A program made the position numbers and the translations under genes. Under the pieces are notes generated by a model. The model was given only the letters and a program-made list of their open reading frames with translations, was not told the origin of the DNA and did no database searches. Of a DNA stretch of 64,000 bases, positions 39,812-49,526 are shown piece by piece. Each line of letters opens with the position of its first letter. Position 1 is the stretch's first letter. Source of the stretch: a bacterium (GTDB taxonomy: Bacteria > Verrucomicrobiota > Verrucomicrobiia > Verrucomicrobiales > Akkermansiaceae); the NCBI GenBank assembly GCA_018222765.1, contig JAAEZT010000017.1, forward strand, positions 1 to 64,000. Reading direction: 5' to 3'.

Positions 39812-40407
39812 GAATGACGGAGGCGGTGCCAAGTGGAAGTGTCAGGTTTTAAGAGGAACTCGACCGGAGCTTCGGCGAGCTGGAAGTAGTTCACAAGATG
39901 ATCGAGAAGGGCGAGCGAGGCAAGCGCATCATAGAGGGCATCGTGCCAGTTTCGATCGGGGGCGTATTTTGCAAAGGAATCGAGACCGAGGGATTGGCAA
40001 AGATCGCCCAGGGAATGTGAGGGAAGGTCGGGCCAGGCGGCACGGGAGAGCTGGAGGGTGTCGATCCAGGGGCCGAAGGGATGGCCCGGAAAGGCGCGGA
40101 GAAAGCGTTTCTCGGTGCCGTGACCGTGGGCCACCACGGGGCCCCGACCGAGGGTTGATTTTAAGGTGGGCCAAAGCGAGAGAAGGGAGGGGGCCTCAGC
40201 TAGGTCTTTGGTGGTGATTCCGTGGACTTTGCGAGCAGCCCAGGTGATGTCCTGATCGCACTGGAGGAAGGAAACGAACGGGTCGTGAATACCTTCTGTG
40301 AACGACCATCGTCCCAAGCCGATCTGTACCGGAGCATCGGTGCGCCCGCGCGCGGTGCCGGCCGACTCGAAATCGATGGCAGTAAAAATCGTCTCGGAAA
40401 TTTTGAT
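39808..40407 (-). CDS. DnaQ-like 3'-5' exonuclease with probable non-canonical start codon
   Basis: In-frame extension upstream of the listed ORF reads IKISETIFTAIDFESAGTARGRTDAPVQIGLGRWS, containing the ExoI DFE motif. Next upstream in-frame stop TAG is at 40411-40413. Candidate ATC start at 40407. C-terminal HDALYDALASLALL. Confidence 0.75.
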   Translation of the reverse strand: MKISETIFTAIDFESAGTARGRTDAPVQIGLGRWSFTEGIHDPFVSFLQCDQDITWAARKVHGITTKDLAEAPSLLSLWPTLKSTLGRGPVVAHGHGTEKRFLRAFPGHPFGPWIDTLQLSRAAWPDLPSHSLGDLCQSLGLDSFAKYAPDRNWHDALYDALASLALLDHLVNYFQLAEAPVEFLLKPDTSTWHRLRHS

Positions 40408-40434
40408 GCCCTAGAGATAGTCGGAATTGGCGGT

Positions 40435-41820
40435 TTAGGAAAGCTCGTCTTCCAGTTCCTCGGCCACGTAGGTCCAGATTTCTCCGAGAGTAGGGTGGTA
40501 TGATGGAATTTTGAGGAAATCAGCAATAGTGAGGCGCTGTGAAATCGCTACGGTGATGGTGTGGGCGTAGTCGATAATGTGGGGTCCCATGCCGGAGGCT
40601 CCGAGGATTTCGCCGGACCCTCTGTCTGCGATGAGCATGACGAGGCCATGTTGCTCACCGACAATTTCGCCTTTGCCCTGATCATCGAAGCGATACTCGC
40701 CGGATACCGCGTCGATGCCGGCTTCGCGGGCTTGATCGAGAGTTTGTCCGACTTGTACGATTTCGGGGTCAGTGAAGATGCCGAACATATCGAGACGGGA
40801 ATTCCAGGTTGCTTCGAGTGGTTTTACGGAGAGTAAGGATGCGGCATTGGCTCCGGCAGCCTCGCCTTGCATCACGGCGAGATGTACGACCGCGAGCGGG
40901 CTAGCGCAGTCTCCCGCAGCGAAAATATGGGGGACTGATGTTTGGCTGTGTTGGTCGATTTCAATGCGAAGAAGGTCAGGCTTGAATCCCGCCTTCTCGA
41001 GATTGAGTTGCGCGATGCGCGGAGCACGGCCGGTGGCCATGATGAGTTGATCACATTTGAGAACGGTGCCCTCGCTGAGAGTGAGTGTGAAGCCGGAGTC
41101 ATCGTGAGCAACTTTCTGTAGGCCTTCGCCGAAGACGAGATTAATGCCGAGATCGGTGCAGCGTTTTTCCATTGCTTCGGAGACGGCGGGTTCGACGGAT
41201 GAGACGAGTGGTTTGCGTCGTGAAATGATCGAGACTTCCGAGCCGAGACCCTGGAAGAGGTGGGCGGACTCCATGCCGACGGCACCGGTGCCGACGACGA
41301 CCACGCTTTGGGGGACGGAGGGCATTTGGACAATGTCGTCGCTCGTCCAGAAAGGAGAGTTCGCTAGTCCGGGGACGGCTGGGATTCGTTCGTCGGAGCC
41401 GGTCGCAATGACGAATGTTTTGGCTGTGAATTCGCCATGTCCTTCCACCTCGATAGTGTGAGGTGATGTGAAGGTCGCATTTCCACGGATGAGTTCGAAG
41501 TCACCTTTTTCAAGGCCAATTACACGATATTCTTTGAAGCCATCGATGAGCTTGGTTTTACGGTTGCGGAGGGCATCGAGATCCAGAGTAGGTTCATCGA
41601 CTTGAATGCCGAATTCATCGGCCTCGCGAATGGCGCGGAGGCGGTTGGACGTTTCGAGGAGGGCTTTGGTCGGCATGCAACCACGGAGGATGCAGAGTCC
41701 GCCCAGTTCGCTGGCTCCCTCGACGACGGCAACATTTAATCCCTGGCCAATGGCTGTTTTTGCGGCGGCGTATCCACCACTTCCTCCACCGATCACCACG
41801 AGGTCAAATTCCTTACTCAT
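40435..41820 (-). CDS. Dihydrolipoamide dehydrogenase-like pyridine nucleotide-disulfide oxidoreductase
   Basis: DLVVIGGGSGGYAAAKTA, redox motif GGLCILRGCMPTKALL, VVVGTGAVGMESAHLFQGLG. Confidence 0.88.
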   Translation of the reverse strand: MSKEFDLVVIGGGSGGYAAAKTAIGQGLNVAVVEGASELGGLCILRGCMPTKALLETSNRLRAIREADEFGIQVDEPTLDLDALRNRKTKLIDGFKEYRVIGLEKGDFELIRGNATFTSPHTIEVEGHGEFTAKTFVIATGSDERIPAVPGLANSPFWTSDDIVQMPSVPQSVVVVGTGAVGMESAHLFQGLGSEVSIISRRKPLVSSVEPAVSEAMEKRCTDLGINLVFGEGLQKVAHDDSGFTLTLSEGTVLKCDQLIMATGRAPRIAQLNLEKAGFKPDLLRIEIDQHSQTSVPHIFAAGDCASPLAVVHLAVMQGEAAGANAASLLSVKPLEATWNSRLDMFGIFTDPEIVQVGQTLDQAREAGIDAVSGEYRFDDQGKGEIVGEQHGLVMLIADRGSGEILGASGMGPHIIDYAHTITVAISQRLTIADFLKIPSYHPTLGEIWTYVAEELEDELS

Positions 41821-41867
41821 GGTGCGATCTTGGCACCTAAGGGAAATGATTCAAGGGGAGTGAAAAG

Positions 41868-41903
41868 AAAAGGGTGCCGGGTAATAAACCCCGGCACCCT
41901 TTT
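41868..41903 (-). terminator. Strong intrinsic terminator downstream of hyi-like gene
   Basis: 14-bp perfect stem AAAAGGGTGCCGGG / CCCGGCACCCTTTT, loop TAATAAAC. Confidence 0.85.
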
Positions 41904-41924
41904 GAAAAATATGGGGTGTCGCGA

Positions 41925-42800
41925 TTAGACCGTGCAGATCTCGACAGCCTCCTTGAGAGAGGTAAGAGGATCTCTTTTGGGCACAAATTCCTGCCCGAGG
42001 AATCCTTTGTAGCCGATCTTCTTGAGGGCTTTGCAGATGCCTTTGTAATTGAGCTCCTGATTGTTGTCGATTTCGTTACGTCCCGGAACGCCGGCGGTAT
42101 GGTAGTGGGAAATATGGTCTTTGTACTTCGAGAATGTTGCGATGCAATCTCCTTCCATGATTTGCATGTGGTAGATATCGTAGAGGAGCTTGAAGTGGGT
42201 CGAGCCAACCTCGTCGACGAGGCGTGCACCCCATTCGGTGCGGTCGCACATGTAATCCTTGTGGTTCACCTTTGAGTTCAGGAGTTCCATCGAGATGATG
42301 ATGTTGTGCTTCTCGGCAAGCGGCATGATGCGCTTGATACCTTCGGCACAATTTTTCAGTCCGGTTTCATCGTCCATGCCTTTGCGATTTCCGGAAAAGG
42401 CAATCACTTGGGGGACGTTGCCCGCTTTGGCGGCAAGAGGAATGCCTTCTTCGTAGGCCTTGTAGAGCGCGTCGTGATTTTCCTTGCGGTTGAAGGAATT
42501 CCCGATGCTGCCGATTCCACCGGGAGTTTTAAGGCGGCCCATGGCACATTTCAGGCCGTGCTTGGCGGCGATTGCCCATTGGTCGGGGAAAAGAATCTCC
42601 ACGGATTCAATGCCCATCTTTTTGACTTCGCCACAAAACTGGTCGAGCGGGATTTTCCCGAAGCACCAGTGGCAAACGGAGTGTTTGAAGCCGGCATCGG
42701 TGCCAGCGGCATCCTCGGCTGCTTTGACTTGTTGTCCGAGGGCATGGAATACAGCCGCGGAGCCGGCAGTGAGAGCGGTAAGTGATTTACGTCGGTTCAT
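41925..42800 (-). CDS. Secreted hydroxypyruvate isomerase-like TIM-barrel protein
   Basis: RRKSLTALTAGSAAVF signal, KHSVCHWCFGKIPLDQFC, EKHNIIISMELLNSKVNHKDYMCDRTEWG, LLYDIYHMQIMEGD. Confidence 0.85.
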   Translation of the reverse strand: MNRRKSLTALTAGSAAVFHALGQQVKAAEDAAGTDAGFKHSVCHWCFGKIPLDQFCGEVKKMGIESVEILFPDQWAIAAKHGLKCAMGRLKTPGGIGSIGNSFNRKENHDALYKAYEEGIPLAAKAGNVPQVIAFSGNRKGMDDETGLKNCAEGIKRIMPLAEKHNIIISMELLNSKVNHKDYMCDRTEWGARLVDEVGSTHFKLLYDIYHMQIMEGDCIATFSKYKDHISHYHTAGVPGRNEIDNNQELNYKGICKALKKIGYKGFLGQEFVPKRDPLTSLKEAVEICTV

Positions 42801-42922
42801 CAGGAGCTACTACAGAGTATTAGGGTGGGATTTGTCGAGAAATTGCTCAGAATAGTGAAGCGTTTCTTGTGAGTTGTCTGATTGTGTTGAAAATTGGCGG
42901 GCCATGTCGATGTAGTCATGTC

Positions 42923-44413
42923 GTGAGGTTCTTTTTGTTTTTCTTGGCCGGGCTCTGCGTTTTTGAGCTCCAGGCAGAGGCAAATGATCTCATTAAAATT
43001 TACCCGGGAGACCTTCCTATTGTTCTCTCGGCACCGCATGGCGGGAGTTTAGAGATTAAAGGGGTTCCCGAAAGGAAGGGGCAGGGCGTGAAGCGGTTTG
43101 TTAGGACTAAGGATATGTGGACGGACCAGTTGACAGTGAAACTGGCGGATTCGATCGAGAAGAAGACGGGAAAGCGTCCTTATGTCGTTGTCGCAAATTT
43201 CCATCGTAAATTCATCGATGCCAATCGCAGCGCAGACCTAGCTTATGAGTCACCCGAGGCCAAGCCGGTATACGATGCCTATCATCGGGCGATTGCTGCG
43301 GCGCGGCGGGAGGTCTTGCAGCGCTGGGGGCGGGGGATGTTATTTGATGTGCACGGACAGGCTGCCGAGGCAAAGGCTATTTTCCGGGGAACCCAAAATG
43401 GCCAGACGACCTCGCACCTTGTCGGGAAGTTCGGGCAGGAGGCTTTAAGCGGAGAGAAGAGCGTTTTCGGATTATTTGCCAAAGAAAGCATCGCCGTCAT
43501 TCCTGATTTGGGTCCGGAGCATCGTGAAACCCGTTATACCGGTGGCTATATTGTGCGGACCTATGGGAGTTCCTCGGGCGGAGCAATGGATGCGATCCAA
43601 CTGGAGTTTGGAAGGCAGTTGCGTTCATTAGAGAACATTGACGAAACGGCCAGAAAAGTGGCGAATGCGATCGTGGAGTTTTCTCAGAAATATCTCCCGG
43701 AGAAAGAACTCACCAAAGAGGAGATTGTCGAAAGGAAGAAAGGTCAGGGAATCCGCGTCGGCGTCTATCAAGACATCGGATCGGGGCGGAGTTTGGTGGA
43801 CCTTTTGGAGACATTAAAGAAGTTCGACGATGTCACCGTGCAAAAATTGATGGCCGCTGATATCCAGGCCGGATCCCTGGCTGATGTCGATGTCTTGATC
43901 CACCCCGGCGGAAGCGGGGGGAAGCAGGGGCGGAATTTGGGAGAAGCTGGTCGGGAAAAGATTCGGAGGTTTTTACATGATGGGGGTGGGTTTATCGGGA
44001 TCTGTGCCGGCGCGTATCTAGCCTCGGCGGATTACAGTTGGTCGCTCGATATTCTCGATGCCAAAGTGATCGACCGGAAGCACTGGGCACGCGGGACGGG
44101 AACGGTCGTGATTGGGTTGTCGGAAGAGGGTTTCCTGAAGTCGGATCAGGAAGAGCTTAAGATTTTTTATGGACAGGGTCCCCTACTCGCACCGGGCAAC
44201 AAGGTGGACATCGAGGATTATCATGCGGTCGCGACTTTCAAGACCGAGATCGCCAAGAACGGCGCGCCCAAGGGGGTCATGGTTGGGACGACCGCGATCG
44301 CACAGGGAAAGTTTGGACAAGGGCGCGTGGTTTGCTTTAGTCCACATCCGGAAATGACGGAAGGGCTCGACGACCTCGTCCGCCAAGCCATCGAGTATGT
44401 CCGGAGACCGTAG
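42923..44413 (+). CDS. Secreted N-formylglutamate amidohydrolase-like domain fused to BPL_N/class I glutamine amidotransferase-like domain
   Basis: SAPHGGSLEIKGVPER, NFHRKFIDANR, DVHGQAA; then DVLIHPGGSGGKQGRNL and FIGICAGAYLAS. GTG at 42923 precedes a clear signal peptide. Confidence 0.75.
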   Translation: MRFFLFFLAGLCVFELQAEANDLIKIYPGDLPIVLSAPHGGSLEIKGVPERKGQGVKRFVRTKDMWTDQLTVKLADSIEKKTGKRPYVVVANFHRKFIDANRSADLAYESPEAKPVYDAYHRAIAAARREVLQRWGRGMLFDVHGQAAEAKAIFRGTQNGQTTSHLVGKFGQEALSGEKSVFGLFAKESIAVIPDLGPEHRETRYTGGYIVRTYGSSSGGAMDAIQLEFGRQLRSLENIDETARKVANAIVEFSQKYLPEKELTKEEIVERKKGQGIRVGVYQDIGSGRSLVDLLETLKKFDDVTVQKLMAADIQAGSLADVDVLIHPGGSGGKQGRNLGEAGREKIRRFLHDGGGFIGICAGAYLASADYSWSLDILDAKVIDRKHWARGTGTVVIGLSEEGFLKSDQEELKIFYGQGPLLAPGNKVDIEDYHAVATFKTEIAKNGAPKGVMVGTTAIAQGKFGQGRVVCFSPHPEMTEGLDDLVRQAIEYVRRP

Positions 44414-44437
44414 GCGAAATTTAAAAATTTCGCCTAC
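44410..44437. repeat. REP-like palindrome GTAGGCGAAATTT-AA-AAATTTCGCCTAC; supplies the TAG stop of the upstream gene
   Basis: Perfect arms, GTAG foot on one end and CTAC on the other; stop codon 44411-44413 lies inside. Confidence 0.75.
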
Positions 44438-44443
44438 AAGTCC

Positions 44444-46045
44444 CTATAGCGACACGCCGGTGGCGTAGATTAGTCCCTCCGTGCTGCGAATTTCAACCAT
44501 TACGTCTTCGGAGAGTGGCTGGTCGAGTTGAATCACGGAGAGCGCGTTGCCCTCTGACTTGTTGCGAGCGAGGGAGAGGTTGGCGATGTTGGAACCGGCT
44601 TTTCCAAGGATCGTGCCGATGGCTCCCACGATTCCGGGGCGGTCATCGTTTTTCACGATGAGGAAATCTCCTTTCACGCTGATGTCGACGTAGAGCTTGT
44701 CAAATTCCACTACGCGAGGTGATTTGCCAATCACGGTGCCGGAAACGCGAAAGCCTTCGTCGCCTTTCCTGAGTTCGGCTACCACGAGTTCGCTGTATTC
44801 GGTCTGTGCGTTGATGGTGGACTCGGTTGTGTTGAGGCCCATGTCTTTGGCCACGGAAGGGGCATTGACGATGTTGACCTGACCGTCACTACGAGCGGCC
44901 TCGAGGTATGAGGTCAACACGCTGCGCGATATGAGTGCAGTGTCTTTTTCGCCGATTTCGCCGTGATAAGACACGCGAAGGGAGTCGGGGTTGTCCATGC
45001 CAAGCTTGGCGAGAAGCCTTCCGAGAGCGTTGGCAATGTCGAGATAGGGGCCCACTTCGGCCAAGGCCGTCGCATCGGCTGATGGCATGTTAATGGCGTT
45101 GCGAATTTCGCCGGTGGCGCAGAAGTCGCGTATTTGCTCGGCGACTTGAATGCCGACGTTCTCCTGGGCTTCGTTGGTGGAAGCTCCGAGGTGTGGGGTG
45201 AAGGCGATGTGCTTGCCGAGGGTGAAGAGTGGATGATCGGCTGAAGGAGGCTCGTCTTCGAAGACGTCCAATCCACATCCGGCGATGTGTCCATTATCGA
45301 TGGAGGCTTTGAGCGCAACTTCATCGATGAGTCCGCCCCGGGCGCAGTTGATGACGAGTGCGCCTTGGTTCATGAGGGCAAGGCGGTCGGCATTGAGAAT
45401 GTGACGGGTGTCGTCGGTCATCGGAACGTGCAGAGTGACCACGTCGGCTCCAGTGAGGGCTTCGTCGGGAGTAGCGGCGAGGCGAACCTTCATCTCGTCT
45501 GCGCGAGCTTGGGTGAGGAAAGGATCGTAAGCCACGATTTTCATGTTGAAAGCCTGGGCGCGCTTGGCGAATTCGGAACCAATGCGGCCCATGCCGATGA
45601 CGGCGAGAGTTTTACCGTTGAGTTCGATTCCCTGATAAGCCTTTCGGGCTGCTTTGAAGTCGCCGGCAATAACTCCAGCGTGACCGAGAGCGATGTTGCG
45701 GGCCGTTGAGCACATCAGAGTGAAGGCGTGCTCGGCAGTAGAAATAGTATTGCCGGTGGGCGTATTCATCACGATCACGCCATGTTGATTGGCGGCATTA
45801 CGGTCGATGTTGTCGACTCCAACCCCGGCCCGGCCGATGGCCTTGAGCTTGGATGCGGCGGCGAAGACTTCCGGGGTGACTTTGGTTTGGGAACGCACCA
45901 CAAGGGCGTCATATTCACCGATGATCTCGAGGAGTTCACCCGGTGAAAGTCCGACTTTGAAGTCAGCAGTGATGTCGGGATGGGCATTGAGAAGCTCAAC
46001 ACCTTTTTCGGAGATTGGGTCGGAAACCAGAACGCGGCTAGGCAT
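44444..46045 (-). CDS. serA: D-3-phosphoglycerate dehydrogenase
   Basis: RVLVSDPISEKGVELL ... LKAIGRAGVGVDNID ... LAVIGMGRIGSEFAKRAQAF; C-terminal ACT domain. Internal ATG chosen over the 46207 start. Confidence 0.94.
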   Translation of the reverse strand: MPSRVLVSDPISEKGVELLNAHPDITADFKVGLSPGELLEIIGEYDALVVRSQTKVTPEVFAAASKLKAIGRAGVGVDNIDRNAANQHGVIVMNTPTGNTISTAEHAFTLMCSTARNIALGHAGVIAGDFKAARKAYQGIELNGKTLAVIGMGRIGSEFAKRAQAFNMKIVAYDPFLTQARADEMKVRLAATPDEALTGADVVTLHVPMTDDTRHILNADRLALMNQGALVINCARGGLIDEVALKASIDNGHIAGCGLDVFEDEPPSADHPLFTLGKHIAFTPHLGASTNEAQENVGIQVAEQIRDFCATGEIRNAINMPSADATALAEVGPYLDIANALGRLLAKLGMDNPDSLRVSYHGEIGEKDTALISRSVLTSYLEAARSDGQVNIVNAPSVAKDMGLNTTESTINAQTEYSELVVAELRKGDEGFRVSGTVIGKSPRVVEFDKLYVDISVKGDFLIVKNDDRPGIVGAIGTILGKAGSNIANLSLARNKSEGNALSVIQLDQPLSEDVMVEIRSTEGLIYATGVSL

Positions 46046-46149
46046 AACAAATAGGGCGGTAGCGCACCTGAGAGCTTCTGGCAAGAGTTGGCGCTTGAAA
46101 ATCTCGCAGATGTCTGAAATGTCCTTCCTCGATGTGCGATAATCCGAAT

Positions 46150-47826
46150 ATGCGTGAATTCTCTTCGAAGGTGCTCGACGGTCCCGATCGGGCTCCCAGT
46201 CGGGCAATGCTCTACCCGGTGGGCTTCGAGAAAGACGACTTTAATAAGCCTAAAATCGGCGTAGCCTCGACCTGGAGTCAGGTGACACCCTGTAACTTCC
46301 ATATTGATGGTTTGGCCAAGGAATCCGCCAATGGCGTTGATGCCGCAGGCGGGAAGTCGGTCATTTTCAATACCATTACCATTTCCGACGGGATTTCCAT
46401 GGGAACCGAGGGAATGAAGTATTCTCTTGTGAGCCGGGAAGTTATCGCGGACTCGATTGAGACCGTTGTCGGTTGTGAAGGCATGGACGGCTACGTTGCC
46501 ATCGGAGGTTGCGACAAGAACATGCCCGGTTGTGTCATGGCGATGGCGCGCATGAATCGTCCCTCGGTTTTTGTTTATGGTGGAACGATTCTTCCCGGAT
46601 GTGCCACTTTAAAGGGCGAGGACAAGGATCTCGATATCGTGTCGGTGTTCGAAGCCGTCGGCAAACACGCCAGCGGTGAATATTCCGATGAGGAATTGCA
46701 GCTTGTCGAAGAGACGGCCATTCCCGGCGCCGGATCTTGCGGCGGAATGTATACCGCCAACACCATGGCATCTGCCATCGAAGCCCTCGGCATGAGTCTT
46801 CCCAACAGTTCGGCCCAGGCTGCGATCAGCGATGATAAAAAACGCGATAGCTTTGATGCCGGCGCGGCGGTGCTCCACTTGTTGGAGAAGGGGATTCGAC
46901 CTCGCGATATCATGACTCGCAAGGCCTTTGAGAATGCCATCACGGTGGTGATAGCTCTCGGTGGTTCGACCAATGCGGTGCTGCACCTTCTTGCGATGGC
47001 GCACTCCGCGGATGTGGAATTGTCCATCGATGACTTCACTGAGATCGGTAAGCGCGTCCCCGTGCTGGCTGACCTCAAACCGAGCGGAAAATATGTCATG
47101 GCAGAATTGGTTAAGATCGGCGGAACGATCCCGCTCATGAAGATGCTTCTCGAAGCGGGTCTCCTCCACGGAGACTGCATGACAGTCACCGGCAAGACCG
47201 TTGCGGAAAACCTCGCGAACTCCGAGATCGAATATCCTGAAGGGCAGGATGTTATTCGTCCCATTTCTGATCCAATCAAAAAGGATAGTCACCTTCGCAT
47301 CCTCTATGGCAATGTCGCTCCCGGTGGTTCGGTAGCGAAGATCTCTGGTAAGGAAGGTCTCAGTTTTCAGGGCCGGGCCCGTGTCTTTGAATCCGAAGAG
47401 GCCGCGATGACCGCGATCCTCGACGGCAAGATTGAGGCTGGTGATGTTATCGTTATTCGTCGCGAAGGCCCCAAGGGTGGACCTGGAATGCGCGAGATGC
47501 TTGGGCCAACCGCCGCCGTCATGGGTCGTGGTCTTGGCGACAGTGTGGCGCTCATCACTGATGGACGATTCTCCGGTGGAAGTCACGGCTTCGTAGTGGG
47601 ACACATCACTCCGGAAGCGTTCGACGGCGGACCGATCGGACTCCTTGAGGAAGGGGACACCATCACCATTGATGCCGAGAAGAACGAGATTTCTGTTGAC
47701 GCCGACCTCGACGCGAGAAAAGCCAACTGGACCCAACCCGCACCGCACTACACCCGTGGGGTTCTGGCCAAGTTTGCCAAGCTTACTACAAGTGCAAGTG
47801 AGGGAGCGGTGACGGATAAGCTGTAA
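46150..47826 (+). CDS. ilvD: Dihydroxy-acid dehydratase
   Basis: [73 protein letters not shown]. Upstream alternative ATG-like start at 46132. Confidence 0.95.
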   Translation: MREFSSKVLDGPDRAPSRAMLYPVGFEKDDFNKPKIGVASTWSQVTPCNFHIDGLAKESANGVDAAGGKSVIFNTITISDGISMGTEGMKYSLVSREVIADSIETVVGCEGMDGYVAIGGCDKNMPGCVMAMARMNRPSVFVYGGTILPGCATLKGEDKDLDIVSVFEAVGKHASGEYSDEELQLVEETAIPGAGSCGGMYTANTMASAIEALGMSLPNSSAQAAISDDKKRDSFDAGAAVLHLLEKGIRPRDIMTRKAFENAITVVIALGGSTNAVLHLLAMAHSADVELSIDDFTEIGKRVPVLADLKPSGKYVMAELVKIGGTIPLMKMLLEAGLLHGDCMTVTGKTVAENLANSEIEYPEGQDVIRPISDPIKKDSHLRILYGNVAPGGSVAKISGKEGLSFQGRARVFESEEAAMTAILDGKIEAGDVIVIRREGPKGGPGMREMLGPTAAVMGRGLGDSVALITDGRFSGGSHGFVVGHITPEAFDGGPIGLLEEGDTITIDAEKNEISVDADLDARKANWTQPAPHYTRGVLAKFAKLTTSASEGAVTDKL

Positions 47827-47845
47827 TTTCGATCAAACGATTCCC

Positions 47846-47875
47846 AAACCACAGGGGAGTGATCCTCCGTGGTTT
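47846..47875 (+). terminator. Hairpin downstream of ilvD
   Basis: AAACCACAGGGGA-GTGA-TCCTCCGTGGTTT with two wobble/mismatch positions. Confidence 0.5.
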
Positions 47876-47960
47876 ATGTTTGAGAAGGATGAAGAATTGA
47901 CTGCGAATTGACGCGGATCTTTTTCTCTGGTGCCGGGGAATTACGACGGTGGTTTAAAAT

Positions 47961-48043
47961 GTAGTCGAAAGCTTCACTTTTGATGACCGCTGGTAGGTTG
48001 CGGAGAGCGGGAATTTCGCACCAAAAGTGAAACTTTTGGCTAC
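47961..48043. repeat. BIME-like inverted pair of GTAG-footed REP hairpins
   Basis: GTAGTCGAAAGCTTCACTTTTG (47961-47982) and the reverse complement of 48022-48043, GTAGCCAAAAGTTTCACTTTTG (19/22 match). The right unit supplies the TAG stop of the 48040-49359 gene. Confidence 0.75.
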
Positions 48044-49359
48044 TTTTCAGAGAGGTCAATTCGCACGATTTCTGTGTCATTTCTTGCGAAGATGGATTTC
48101 TGTGAAAAGGCGGGTTGGCTCCAGACGACTTTACGGCCCCAGGCTCCGTTGGTAGGGGCGAGGATGTGTTGGCGGCCGAGTTCCTCGTAGCCCTTGGGGT
48201 TGAGCTTGGCGAGAATGAGGTCGCCCATTTCTCCGAAAATCCAGAAGTGTTTGTGGGCTTCATGGTAGACGAGAAAGGCGGAGCCGTGACGGGATTTTTT
48301 GGGAGAACCCGGAGCGAGGGTTGGCTTGGTAGTGCTCCAGAGACGGTCGCCATTTTCCATGGAGACGGCCATAAGCTTGCTGCTTTCGCTGTCGACTCCG
48401 TAGATGACGCCCTCGAGGAGGTGGGGAGGTGAGTTTAGAGAATAGAGTGCGTTGGTTTTTGTGCCTCGCCAGAGGACTTTGGCGGTGGGCTTTTTATCGT
48501 CGAGTTCAATCATGACGGCGGCGTTTTTCCCAGGGCCTGAGACGAAGAGTTTGTTTCCCAGCTTGCGGGGAACCATGCGTGAGATTCCGTAGACGGGTTC
48601 GAGCGGGACCGACCAATAGACTTTTCCGGTGGTTGGATTGAGAGAGGTAACTTCCTTGGGAGACCAGAAGAGGAGTTGTTCGACGCCAGCGTGTTCGATG
48701 ACACGGGGAGGACAATAGCCTGCTTCGTCGGAGCTGAGGGCTTTCCATTTTTCCGCTCCAGTTTTTTTGTCGAAGGCAATGAGGACCTGTCCATCTCCTC
48801 CGGCGGTGGCGTAGACGAAATCGCCATGAATCAAGGGATGGGCGGAGTATCCCCAACGCGGTGGGCGGCATTTGTATTTTGCGCAAATGTCATGTTTCCA
48901 AATGATCTTGCCGGATTTGGTATCGAGGCAGCGGAGGTGTCCCATCGTCCCCTGGAAATAAAGTCTTCCGTCTTGTACCGTGGGGGTGACGCGGGGACCA
49001 CCGGGATAAGAGACGGTGTAGGTTACTTCGTATTCGTGCGTCCAAAGCTCCTTTCCGGTTTCGGCGTCGAGGCAGAGAATGCGCTCCTTTCCGCTGCGAG
49101 GTGTGCCACCCTGTCCGACGCCATCGAACTCGCCCTTAGTGATCAGGAAATCGGGAACGTAGACTTTTCCATTGGCCACTGACGGCCCCGCGTATCCCCA
49201 ATTGACTGGCGCGCGCCAAGCGACGCTCAGTTTGGTATCGAGGTCTTTGCGGATTCCGTCTTCACGCCAGAGGCCATCACGCTCGGACCCAAGCCACTGC
49301 GGCCAATCGTCGGCGTGGAGGCTGGTGAAGACTAGGAAAGTGAGGATGGTCCATTTCAT
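48040..49359 (-). CDS. Secreted PQQ-binding-like beta-propeller protein
   Basis: DDWPQWLGSERDGLWREDGI, VAWRAPVNWGYAGPSVANGKVYVPD, repeated blades LDAETGKELWTHEYE. Confidence 0.88.
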   Translation of the reverse strand: MKWTILTFLVFTSLHADDWPQWLGSERDGLWREDGIRKDLDTKLSVAWRAPVNWGYAGPSVANGKVYVPDFLITKGEFDGVGQGGTPRSGKERILCLDAETGKELWTHEYEVTYTVSYPGGPRVTPTVQDGRLYFQGTMGHLRCLDTKSGKIIWKHDICAKYKCRPPRWGYSAHPLIHGDFVYATAGGDGQVLIAFDKKTGAEKWKALSSDEAGYCPPRVIEHAGVEQLLFWSPKEVTSLNPTTGKVYWSVPLEPVYGISRMVPRKLGNKLFVSGPGKNAAVMIELDDKKPTAKVLWRGTKTNALYSLNSPPHLLEGVIYGVDSESSKLMAVSMENGDRLWSTTKPTLAPGSPKKSRHGSAFLVYHEAHKHFWIFGEMGDLILAKLNPKGYEELGRQHILAPTNGAWGRKVVWSQPAFSQKSIFARNDTEIVRIDLSEK

Positions 49360-49526
49360 ACGAGGGAGAGTTCAAGATTGGAGATGGAAGGCAATTCAGA
49401 GTTGTGAGCGAAGCAAGGAGTAATGAAGGAATTGTTGAGAATGGCGGCAGTGATGGTTGATGCTGATGAAGACGGGATCGAGGGCGATAGGGAGAAGTTT
49501 ATCTCGATGGATTGGGGAGCGGCCCC

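Noticed and set aside
46609-47748. 379-aa minus-strand ORF
   Set aside because: Entirely antisense to ilvD, which is unambiguous.
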